This document shows, in pieces, positions 17,144-25,119 of a DNA stretch of 64,000 nucleotides. Under the pieces are notes generated by a model. It was given only the letters and a program-made list of their open reading frames with translations, did not search any database and had not been told where the DNA came from. The position numbers and the translations under genes were made by a program. Each line of letters opens with the position of its first letter. Position 1 is the stretch's first letter. The DNA comes from Thermoplasmata archaeon. GTDB taxonomy: Archaea; Thermoplasmatota; Thermoplasmata; Thermoplasmatales; Thermoplasmataceae. Where the stretch lies: assembly GCA_021797555.1 (NCBI GenBank), contig JAJZZM010000001.1, forward strand, positions 104,874-168,873. The letters run 5' to 3'.

Positions 17144-17372
17144 AATTAAAACTCCTTATGTTGTTTATTATTAAATGTATCTGATAGTGTTATAAAAAGA
17201 ATTCTATAGGGCTTAATGTACCGGCCTGGATTTGAACCAGTGCCATCTTGCTTGTGAATCCCTAAAACATATATACATTATCTCTCCAGCTTAAAGCAGG
17301 ATGATTACTAGCATAACAGGTCAAATAAATGTAACAACCGTCTCCGATTATCACAGCTATATCATCATATAG
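17144..17372. other. Gene-free stretch with a tRNA T-arm-like sequence
   Basis: On the minus strand at about 17221-17250 the bases CTGG-TTCAAAT-CCAG form a perfect-looking T-arm followed by GCCGGTACA, as at the 3' end of a tRNA. I could not find a matching 5' acceptor strand, D-arm or clean anticodon arm within 200 bp. It may be the 3' tRNA fragment left by an integrated element, or chance. Nothing else is recognised here. Confidence 0.3.
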
Positions 17373-17651
17373 CTGAGGCTAGATAAGGTTTTTTATGATT
17401 TCTATGCTTACAATTTAAGGTGGAATATAGCTGAATTATTTAAAAGAATGAAATCACAGCTTAAAATAGACCATTTATTATCAAAGATGATAATATAAAT
17501 ATTTTCATACATAATAGCATATATTGTTGTGAACATGATAATGGAATTAATAGGTATTATGGTTTCATTCCCTGAGATTATAAGAGGTATAAGGCATGGG
17601 TCTATAAGCTACTTCAATAATATTTATAATATTAATTTGTCTAAAATATAG
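17373..17651 (+). pseudogene. Transposase C-terminal relic (DDE type)
   Basis: Between stops at 17370 and 17651 the frame reads as the C-terminal part of a DDE transposase: LRLDKVFYDFYAYNLRWNI followed by AELFKRMKSQL, with the usual Y-x-x-RW-x-I-E-x-x-FK-type motif. It is interrupted by one in-frame TAA at 17496-17498, then continues in the same frame as AYIVVNMIMELIGIMVSF and SFPEIIRGIRHGSISYF. The N-terminal catalytic part is gone. Insertion-sequence family uncertain (IS4/IS1634-like by feel). Confidence 0.7.
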
Positions 17652-17926
17652 TTAAAATAAATCAGCACAGCATCCCCATATGGGAATGTCTTACCCATAC
17701 TCCAATAAATATTATAAACTTTTATTTAAGAATCAGTATTTAAATGATAATAATTGTCATTGATTATAGATTAAATGATAATAGTTTGGTGTGGCAATAG
17801 TAAAGAAAAGTATTAATATTGGAAACTGTTAAGATAATTTTATAAACAAAATATGTAAATATAAATTTATTTTGCTATTAATAAAATTATAAAAAAATTT
17901 ATAAAATGCTAATTTATAACCAATTA

Positions 17927-18286
17927 ATGGATAATATAAATAAGGAAAGTGCAGTAAAATTGTACAAACTCCATTATTTAGTTCTTTACATCTCAATAGC
18001 AGTATATATAATTGACGCAATATTTTTTGCATTTGCAATTAAAACAACAGTTAAGGTTGCATCAGGATATGGATTACCATGGATTGATGCACACCCGCTA
18101 ATAGGTTTTTCTGTTTTCTTTTTATTGCTTGTTATAGCAACAGTTTTAAATTTTTTTGCATTCACAGCAGGCAGGAAGGGAATATATTTATACACCGGTT
18201 TAAAATGGTATAACATGAACCCTGAGCAATTCTGGGCAGCAAGGGATCAGCTCAGAGCCGAAACAAAGAAAAATTATAAGCATTAA
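17927..18286 (+). CDS. Small membrane protein, unknown
   Basis: 119 residues with two strong hydrophobic segments (about residues 18-40 and 62-86) joined by a loop, and a positively charged C-terminus. I do not recognise the family. A frame from 17906 is possible, but TTTATAAA at about 17895 places a leaderless start at 17927. The frame is clean and the promoter looks intact, so this is probably expressed despite lying among relics. Confidence 0.6.
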   Translation: MDNINKESAVKLYKLHYLVLYISIAVYIIDAIFFAFAIKTTVKVASGYGLPWIDAHPLIGFSVFFLLLVIATVLNFFAFTAGRKGIYLYTGLKWYNMNPEQFWAARDQLRAETKKNYKH

Positions 18287-18656
18287 TTGGTGACAGTATT
18301 TGCATTATTTTATTAAATTTGCCTGATAATTTATATTTTGTTAGCCAGTAAACAGTTTTAAAGAATCCCGATAATGAATTCGTATTTATATTTAAAAAAT
18401 CCTCTGATTTGTGTCACTTTGTTTTTAAAGCTCTTTAAATATACTATCAAGATGCGAAAAAACAGTATCAGTAATTAAATCAACTATTCTTCTTGTTACT
18501 GGCTTCATTTTTTGCCTTTTCCGGTATTATCTCCCTTCTTGTTTTGAAGTCATATTTCTATATCAAGATATAATAATATAAAATATTAAAAGTATATATA
18601 GTTATTAGAATATTTAACTATATATTGCATTATAGTTTATCTTTAGCTTTTCCTGG
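18287..18656. other. Gene-free stretch downstream of the membrane protein
   Basis: AT-rich, with no gene I can support. On the minus strand at about 18430-18555 there are short broken frames (for example KPVTRRIVDLITDTVF) that may be decayed coding sequence, but I cannot assign them. Confidence 0.3.
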
Positions 18657-18815
18657 TTATATAATAACATATGGTCCTTTATAGCCATAGTCTTCTTCCT
18701 TCTCCATTATAAGTTCCTTAAGCCTTTTATCTATACCATTTACAAATACCCTTCTTCTGTATTTAGGTGTGAATATTAAATGGTACTGGCATGAAAACAC
18801 TAAATGATCATATGA
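18657..18815 (-). pseudogene. tnpA: IS200/IS605 TnpA (Y1 transposase) N-terminal fragment
   Basis: A 52-codon minus-strand frame ending at TAA 18657 encodes QYHLIFTPKYRRRVFVNGID then KRLKELIMEKEEDYG. This is the highly conserved beginning of IS200/IS605-type HUH transposases (YHLVFCPKYRR). The catalytic HUH and Tyr regions are missing and no TnpB is nearby, so this is a dead fragment. It lies between the membrane protein gene and the OLD-like ATPase gene. Confidence 0.8.
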
Positions 18816-18999
18816 TTAGTGTTATTTCCATATATCAAATAAAATACATGATAATAACATATAAATGATGCTATATAGAGATAGATTATTGTTATCTCAA
18901 AAATATTTTATCTATTGTTATTTTAAAAATTACATCATGCATGAATTATGAAAATATTCAAAATAATGATAATTTATTGACACTTTAACAATATTTGGT

Positions 19000-19065
19000 T
19001 ACAGGAATTCATACATATCGTAAACTCGGTGGCGTTCTTTCTGCATATTGATTTGTGAAATTTAT
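19000..19065 (-). repeat. Second decayed copy of the PemK/MazF-like remnant
   Basis: About 66 bp aligning by eye with 13935-14000 on the same strand at roughly 75% identity with one gap. The translation INFTNQYAERTP parallels VKFTNQHTKKKA of the first copy. It sits just downstream of the large ATPase gene's stop. Both are probably leftovers of related toxin genes. Confidence 0.5.
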
Positions 19066-19084
19066 GGTAAATATTTTTATATTA

Positions 19085-21787
19085 TTAAATTAAATTTTTG
19101 TCAATTGATACATCCAGATGGTTATTAACAACTTTCGGAACGATGGTTGTATTTACATACATTGACAGGCTATCATGGTAATTTTTAGATTCAGAGGTAA
19201 GAAGTATTAATTCTTCATGTATAAACGAATTGATAAACTGGAAAAATACCCTCCAGAATTCATTCTGATAAATCATTGAACTCCCTCTTTTCTGTATCGG
19301 TACAACATCATCAATTTTATAAATAACAAATAATGACCCTTCAAAATTAGATATGCTATTCTTTACTTCAATATACAATTTGCCGGCCAATGTCATTGCC
19401 TGGCCTACATCGCTAACGGGGCGCTGCCTGAAATATGCAGGTGAAAGTGAAAGCATATCTACATCACTGATATCCTCAAGATAGCTATTTATTTCCCTCT
19501 CATGCGATGTTGTAAGTATAATTACATGCCTGCCATTATTATGTGCATATTTAATAATTTCCGATAATAAACGTATTTCATTGCCAGAATTTCCGGCCAA
19601 TAGTGCTACACCGTTTGAAACAGCTATGCTTAAAATATTGCTTTCTGCATTAAAACTGAACTCAAAGTTTTTGGTATTTTTCTTGCCTGATAAATTTATT
19701 ATTGGAGTGTCCTTGACCCTGGAAAACGGATTAAACTTTGAAAGTATAGACCTGACATCATCCTTTGGCTCGGGTGAAATATCCTCATCATGGAATTCTT
19801 CAACGGCATGGTATGAATAATCTTCTTCTACAATGAACGGAAACACAATGTTATATAAATTAATAATAGGGCTATCCTCTTTCTGGGATTTCATCAGATT
19901 AACAATTTCATTTGCCGTTCCAGACCTGTTATATTCAATCCCGTTTTCTACAGAGTATTTCTCCAGCAAACTAACTACGCCATTTTTCTTCTTTAGCCAG
20001 TTTTCAACATCTTTTAACTGGCTATCATTGTATATTTTATGATATTTTACATAGGCTTTTGCTATAACCTCCGGGTCTATGAAGTCCTCAATTGTGGAAT
20101 TTTCCACTCCGATTTTTGATGGTATTAATTTTATCCTGCTTTCTGCCACATTCATTTTCTTTAGTTTTTCCTTTGTATCACGCCCATAAGCATTGTCATT
20201 TAATATAATGTAGAATGGCGTTCCATTATATTGCATCCATAATATATATGAATATATATTGTTGGGTTTATTCTGCCCTATAAAGGTAACATCCATTCTA
20301 GGTATGTTATTTTTAATTATATTGTATTTATTCCAGATAAAATTTAATAAAATTTGATCGGATTTGGTTTCAACAAAAAACACTGTTTTGTTTATAAATA
20401 AGTTATCCAGTATCCCATATCCAAGGGCGGCATATATTGGGGCAAGCACATCCTTCTGGGTCTTCCATCCCTTTTTAAGGTTCATTAAATCTGTAATGGT
20501 GCTTGAGCTCCCGCTTCTCGAAAGAAGAAGAATGCTCTCTGGTATGTCAAGCGGGATAAAAAATGGTAGATGTGTGGTATATATTATGTATATGTTTTTC
20601 GGCAGGTTTTCCCTTAAAAATCCCAGGAAATTTTTCTGTTTACCAGGATGCAATAATATTCCAAGGTCATCAAGCATTAAAAATGAATTATTATACTCGC
20701 CATCCGTTCTTGAATTTAAGTTGATAAATACGCTTAGGAACCATTGAAAACCATCGCTTTCCATGCTTGGTGGCACAAGGTAATCCCGTGATTCCTCAGG
20801 TGTTACCATTACCAATAATATGGGCGATGTTGATTGCTCATATCTGATTTCTAGCCTGCCCTCATCAAAACCCCAGACAGTGGACAATCTTTTGCTGATA
20901 ATATTGCTTGCTTTTTCAAAATATGCTACACGCTGATCAGGATCCATATACTCTATCCTATCAAGTTCAACCTGTGCTAATCGCAGCAGGTTCATAAAAG
21001 TTTTATGCTCATTGGGATTCTCCTTTAATTCGGTTACTGTAACCCGATCCTCCAGCCGGTCATATGCGGAAAAATAAATAAATTTTGGAATTTCACTAAG
21101 AATTTCCGGCACATCAGTCATTGAAAGCTGATCACGCAGCATTTTAATATTTTCATCTATTTGTATTTTTATGTCACTTTCAAAGTCCATATCATTGATG
21201 ATATCAAGCAACATGAATATGCGGTTATAATCAAAATAATTATCATTAACCGCATTTTTTAAACTTTCAAGCTGGATTAACATCTGTGATGTTAATTTAG
21301 GATTATTTGACTGAACTGCAATACTCCGCAAATCATCTATGAAGGGCAGCATTTTATTCTGTATTTTGCCGGAATTTATTACATATTCCTTATTGCCAAT
21401 TTTAATATGGTATGATGAATCAAAAAATTTTGTTACTGTTAATAATTCATCGCTTTCTATGTTGCGCCGTATAGGTTCAAACTCGGCCTCTATTATTTTT
21501 ATCTGGTTGCCGTTTATTTTGCCATTCATATAATTAAAACCTATATCACCAAGCTGTGTAATGTCAAATTTATCAAATTCTGTATCGTAATTTAGTTTCT
21601 CAAGCGCATTTAAAAGGCTGCTTTTGCCTGCCCTGTTTGATCCTATTAAAACCGTGGTTTGATTTTTAATATCAACATATCCGGAATCTACTATCGATCT
21701 AAAATTGGTAACTCTAAAACGTTTTAACCTATATTTTACAGATAAATTCTGTTTATTTGGTTCAAAATTAAGGTTTAAATCTGTCAT
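19085..21787 (-). CDS. OLD-like ABC ATPase/TOPRIM protein with extra C-terminal RecA/KaiC-like domain
   Basis: A 900-residue protein. Residues 20-460 form an SMC/OLD-type ATPase: Walker A GSNRAGKS (49-56), signature-like SDGFQWFLS (344-352), Walker B FLMLDDLG with D373/D374, and H-loop Thr-Thr-His406. Residues 467-600 look like a TOPRIM domain (FFVETKSD with E473; IILNDNAYGRD at 527-537), but the usual DxD aspartates appear as Asn. Residues 705-895 resemble a RecA/KaiC-like ATPase core with a broken P-loop (AGNSGNEI, 731-738, no Lys) and a hydrophobic strand ending in D826/D827. OLD proteins act on DNA and several defend against phage; defence here is inference from family and from the surrounding toxin and transposon relics. 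Single gene with a TATA box about 26 bp upstream. Confidence 0.8.
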   Translation of the reverse strand: MTDLNLNFEPNKQNLSVKYRLKRFRVTNFRSIVDSGYVDIKNQTTVLIGSNRAGKSSLLNALEKLNYDTEFDKFDITQLGDIGFNYMNGKINGNQIKIIEAEFEPIRRNIESDELLTVTKFFDSSYHIKIGNKEYVINSGKIQNKMLPFIDDLRSIAVQSNNPKLTSQMLIQLESLKNAVNDNYFDYNRIFMLLDIINDMDFESDIKIQIDENIKMLRDQLSMTDVPEILSEIPKFIYFSAYDRLEDRVTVTELKENPNEHKTFMNLLRLAQVELDRIEYMDPDQRVAYFEKASNIISKRLSTVWGFDEGRLEIRYEQSTSPILLVMVTPEESRDYLVPPSMESDGFQWFLSVFINLNSRTDGEYNNSFLMLDDLGILLHPGKQKNFLGFLRENLPKNIYIIYTTHLPFFIPLDIPESILLLSRSGSSSTITDLMNLKKGWKTQKDVLAPIYAALGYGILDNLFINKTVFFVETKSDQILLNFIWNKYNIIKNNIPRMDVTFIGQNKPNNIYSYILWMQYNGTPFYIILNDNAYGRDTKEKLKKMNVAESRIKLIPSKIGVENSTIEDFIDPEVIAKAYVKYHKIYNDSQLKDVENWLKKKNGVVSLLEKYSVENGIEYNRSGTANEIVNLMKSQKEDSPIINLYNIVFPFIVEEDYSYHAVEEFHDEDISPEPKDDVRSILSKFNPFSRVKDTPIINLSGKKNTKNFEFSFNAESNILSIAVSNGVALLAGNSGNEIRLLSEIIKYAHNNGRHVIILTTSHEREINSYLEDISDVDMLSLSPAYFRQRPVSDVGQAMTLAGKLYIEVKNSISNFEGSLFVIYKIDDVVPIQKRGSSMIYQNEFWRVFFQFINSFIHEELILLTSESKNYHDSLSMYVNTTIVPKVVNNHLDVSIDKNLI

Positions 21788-22141
21788 ATTTCGTCAGACA
21801 ATCTAATGAAAATAAGTATATAAGATTATATTCACAGTTGTTCTTATCTACTATATGTATAACTGATACTGGAATCTTCGGCTTTTCTTCTAGTACTCCA
21901 TTCCACCCGGGTTTAAATATTTTTGGAATTTATTTTTTATAATATATCACTGAAAGTTATGATGTGTTTAACTTAAATTTATATTATATGGTTATGCTTT
22001 CATCCTTAAATTATTTTTAGGCATATATATTTATGGAATATTTTATTTGCAGTATACAATGCCATTTATTGATGAAGAGAATATGCACGGGTGTGAGCTC
22101 ATTAAAAATAAATTTATTTAATCATTAATAATAAACCAGCA
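21788..22141. other. Intergenic region between divergent ATPase and BluB-like genes
   Basis: 354 bp, AT-rich. Contains promoters for both flanking genes (TATA-like sequence near 21810 for the ATPase and near 22114 for the nitroreductase). A 20-codon frame at 22060-22122 (MPFIDEENMHGCELIKNKFI) is seen but is probably chance. Nothing else recognised. Confidence 0.4.
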
Positions 22142-22807
22142 ATGGATGTTTATGATGCAATAAAAAAGAGGAGGGATGTGAGATCATGGTTCAGTGATGA
22201 AAAAATACCGGATGAAATAATTTCAAAAATACTGCTTGCAGGTCATTATGCACCTTCTGTAGGATTATCTGAACCATGGAATTTTATTATGATAAAAGAT
22301 ATAAATATAAGAAAAAAAGTTAGGGATCTTGTGAATAAAAAAAGGTGTGAATTTTATAATTCGTTGCCCGAAGATAAAAAAGAAAAATTTGAAAAAATAA
22401 AAATAGAAGGCATTTTAGAATCATATGTTAATATAGCAGTAACATGTGATTTTAACAGAAAAGGCCCGGATATACTTGGAAGGGCATTCATAAGGGCAAC
22501 ATCGGAGTACAGCACTGTTCTGGCAATAGAAAATATGTGGCTGGCCGCAAGATCAGAAAATATTGGCATTGGATGGATAAGTTTTTTTAACCCGGAGGAT
22601 GTCAAAAAAATATTAAATATACCGGATGAAATAAAATTAGTGGCATATTTAACTTTGGGAAAATTAACAGAATATCATGATAAACCTGAATTAGAAGAAA
22701 AACAATGGGAAAAAAGGCATAATTTATCGGAGTATATATTTATGGATAAATGGAATAATAAACCGGATGATAATTTTATAAATATTATTAAAAATTCAAG
22801 GATTTAA
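22142..22807 (+). CDS. bluB: BluB-like nitroreductase-fold FMN protein
   Basis: Flavin enzyme of the nitroreductase superfamily, closest by motif to BluB, which breaks down FMN to make 5,6-dimethylbenzimidazole, the lower ligand of cobalamin. 221 residues. Seen: KKRRDVRSWF at the start, HYAPSVGLSEPWNFIMI at about 36-52, GILESYVNIAVTCD, ILGRAFIRATSEYST, ENMWLAARSENIGIGWISFF and the C-terminal PELEEKQWEKR. These match BluB rather than ordinary nitroreductases. No cobalamin gene lies nearby, so another flavin chemistry is possible. Overlaps the NUDIX gene tail to tail by 12 bp. Confidence 0.78.
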   Translation: MDVYDAIKKRRDVRSWFSDEKIPDEIISKILLAGHYAPSVGLSEPWNFIMIKDINIRKKVRDLVNKKRCEFYNSLPEDKKEKFEKIKIEGILESYVNIAVTCDFNRKGPDILGRAFIRATSEYSTVLAIENMWLAARSENIGIGWISFFNPEDVKKILNIPDEIKLVAYLTLGKLTEYHDKPELEEKQWEKRHNLSEYIFMDKWNNKPDDNFINIIKNSRI

Positions 22808-23218
22808 ATTTCTTATATAATCATTTAATATTCTATAGGTTAATCCGAATATTACATAATCATTATATAAATAGGATAAATTATCATATTTCAATTCATC
22901 AAAGCCTACCCAGAAATACTTTGATATTTCCTTATCTATGACAACATTGCTATTCAATGTAAAAGCTTCAAATGCAGCTACACTTAAATTATTATTCAAT
23001 GTATAATAAATACCTATGAATCTGTTAATTTTTATTTTTAAATTTACCTCCTCAAAAGTTTCACGTATTGCGGTTTCCTCACATGTTTCACTTATTTCTC
23101 TATGGCCACCGGGCAACGCCATCTGGCCAGACCACGGGTCATTTTTCTGCTCCGATCTTTTAATCAATAAAAATTTATCATCATTAAAAATTAGTGATAC
23201 TGCAGCCTCACATTCCAT
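22796..23218 (-). CDS. NUDIX hydrolase
   Basis: Hydrolyses a nucleoside diphosphate linked to another moiety. 140 residues with a complete NUDIX box: the G-x5-E-x7-RE-x-x-EE pattern begins at GGHREISE and ends RETFEEV (about residues 37-59). PWSGQMALPGG just before it is the CoA pyrophosphatase-type lead-in, so CoA or a related compound is a plausible substrate. Convergent with the BluB-like gene. Start ATG at 23218 is close to an AT-rich promoter. Confidence 0.88.
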   Translation of the reverse strand: MECEAAVSLIFNDDKFLLIKRSEQKNDPWSGQMALPGGHREISETCEETAIRETFEEVNLKIKINRFIGIYYTLNNNLSVAAFEAFTLNSNVVIDKEISKYFWVGFDELKYDNLSYLYNDYVIFGLTYRILNDYIRNLNP

Positions 23219-23282
23219 GAAATAATAATAAATAAATGTATATAATAATATTTAATTGATAAAAATAACATTATAAATTTAT

Positions 23283-23577
23283 GGAAATGCCCGGAGTAAG
23301 CCTCCTTCTGTTAGCCTTTCGGTTGGCAACATTCGACTATGCGTCTTACCTGAATCTCGCGGTCGGCTCATAAATTCTTTTTAGACTTGCACCCTGCAGG
23401 GAGAGTTCCCATCTGCACTCCATAAAACGTCATCTTTTCGAATCATTCTTTGTATGGAACAGTTTATTTCTTATCCCTTTACCATACCTCTCGGTATTAC
23501 GGCTTTCACCGTATGCAGTTGACCGTGGAGGGGGGACTTTCCTCACCTTTCGGCGTAAGTTGCCCTCGGGCTTTTCC
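23283..23577 (-). ncRNA. rnpB: RNase P RNA (archaeal type)
   Basis: Catalytic RNA of ribonuclease P, which matures tRNA 5' ends. On the minus strand the 5' end GGAAAAGCCCGAGGGC pairs with the 3' end GCCC...TTTCC (P1 region). The universal GAGGAAAGTC element (CR I) is at 23535-23544, and CR V-type ACAGAAGGAGGCTTA lies at about 23297-23313. AGACGCATAG and multiple short hairpins lie between. Length is about 295 nt. This is the only non-tRNA structured RNA I recognise in the window. Confidence 0.93.
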
Positions 23578-23761
23578 ATTTTAATAATTACAATGTTAAA
23601 TTTAAATTTAACCTTATAGTATATAAAAAATTGATAATATATGTTGTAAATAGCCTGCTCTCTAAATATAATAGTATTATACCACAGAACAATAGGATAA
23701 AAGGTGTAAACTACTCACCGGAAATCTCAGAGGATAAAGATTTAAAAATATAAAATTATTT

Positions 23762-25075
23762 TTAATTTATCCAGACAGTTTTAATATTTGTAAATTCAAG
23801 TAAGCCATATCTTGATAATTCCCTGCCTATCCCGCTTTTCTTTGTTCCACCAAATGGCAATCTCGGATCTGAAGCAACAATTTTATTTATTGAAACTGTT
23901 CCTGTATTTATGTATTTAGCCATTTTTTCAGCATTTTCATCGTTGCCCCATATTGAACAGCCAAGGCCATATTCTGTATCATTTGCCATCTTTATTGCTT
24001 CATCAACTGTTTTAAATTTCCGTAACAGTGCTATAGGGCCAAATAGCTCCTCAGTATATTCCTTATTTAACCTTATTATCGTGGGTTTTATGACATTGCC
24101 ATTATTTTCACCTGTTGATGTAATTTCCCCGTAATCCTTTAGGTCCTTTAACTGGCCCAATATTATTTTTGTCTGTGATTTTGATGATAATGGGCCTATA
24201 TATGTATCTTCGTTTAGCTGGTCTCCAACCTTTACTTTCTGGAATTCCTCCAACATCCTTTTATAAAATTCATCATATATATCTTCATGGACAATGAATC
24301 TTTTTGAGGCTATGCAGCTCTGGCCATTATTCTGCAATCTTGCATAAACGCTATTTTTTACTGCATTTTCAAGGTTAGAATCATCCAAAACTATGAATGG
24401 GTCTGAACCGCCTAATTCCATTACAAACTTTTTAATGTTTTTAGCAGCCTCTGCCGCTATAATAGACCCTGCTGCGGTTGACCCTGTAAATGAAACCCCG
24501 TCTGAATATTTTATTGCGTTATCTATAATTTCACCGGTGGTTATTACGGATTTAAAAACATCTAAATTGAATAGTTCCTGGATTTTTAATGATGTACCAC
24601 TTACTATTGATGCATGCTTTAATAGCACTGCGTTGCCTGCAAGCATTGCAGGTATGGCCGCCCTGGCAACCTGCCATAATGGGAAATTCCATGGCATTAT
24701 TATTATAACTACACCCAGTGGGTCAAATCTTATATAGGATCTTTTTGCTTCTGTTTTTACATATTCATTTTCTAAAAAGTTTTTCCCATTTTCAATATAG
24801 TAATCAAATAACCATAATGTTTTCTTTACCTCAGCAATACTCTGTGTAAGTGGTTTCCCCATTTCTGATGACATTAATTTAGCCAAATCATTGAGATTTT
24901 TTTCGAAGTTATTTCTGCTTTCCTTTAATTTATCTATTCTATAATCTATATCCTCCTTCCATTTATCCTGTTCATTTCTAAGGTTTATAATTATATTTTT
25001 GACCTCTTCAAGGTCATGAACTCTGTATTTTGCAAGCTCCTTTTCTGTATACGGGTTATATGTTGTAATTTCCAT
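23762..25075 (-). CDS. Aldehyde dehydrogenase (succinate-semialdehyde dehydrogenase-like)
   Basis: NAD(P)-dependent oxidation of an aldehyde to an acid. 437 residues, slightly short for the family but complete. Seen: IIMPWNFPLWQVARAAIPAMLAGN, the coenzyme loop SFTGSTAAGS, the catalytic Glu in MELGGSDPFIVL and the nucleophile Cys in QNNGQSCIASKRFIV. The C-terminal LPFGGTKKSGIGREL is typical of the succinate-semialdehyde or short aliphatic aldehyde groups. It follows the ThDP enzyme gene on the same strand with a 44-bp gap and may oxidise the aldehyde that enzyme releases. Confidence 0.9.
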   Translation of the reverse strand: MEITTYNPYTEKELAKYRVHDLEEVKNIIINLRNEQDKWKEDIDYRIDKLKESRNNFEKNLNDLAKLMSSEMGKPLTQSIAEVKKTLWLFDYYIENGKNFLENEYVKTEAKRSYIRFDPLGVVIIIMPWNFPLWQVARAAIPAMLAGNAVLLKHASIVSGTSLKIQELFNLDVFKSVITTGEIIDNAIKYSDGVSFTGSTAAGSIIAAEAAKNIKKFVMELGGSDPFIVLDDSNLENAVKNSVYARLQNNGQSCIASKRFIVHEDIYDEFYKRMLEEFQKVKVGDQLNEDTYIGPLSSKSQTKIILGQLKDLKDYGEITSTGENNGNVIKPTIIRLNKEYTEELFGPIALLRKFKTVDEAIKMANDTEYGLGCSIWGNDENAEKMAKYINTGTVSINKIVASDPRLPFGGTKKSGIGRELSRYGLLEFTNIKTVWIN

Positions 25076-25119
25076 GTATTAATTATTATTTTAAAATATT
25101 TAACATTATTTATATGTGA

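Noticed and set aside
17221-17330. A complete tRNA or intron-bearing tRNA
   Set aside because: Only the T-arm and 3' end are convincing. No matching acceptor 5' strand, D-arm or anticodon arm could be found, so it is reported only as a fragment.
22060-22122. A 20-codon frame before the BluB-like gene
   Set aside because: It is too short, has no ribosome-binding site and no recognisable sequence.
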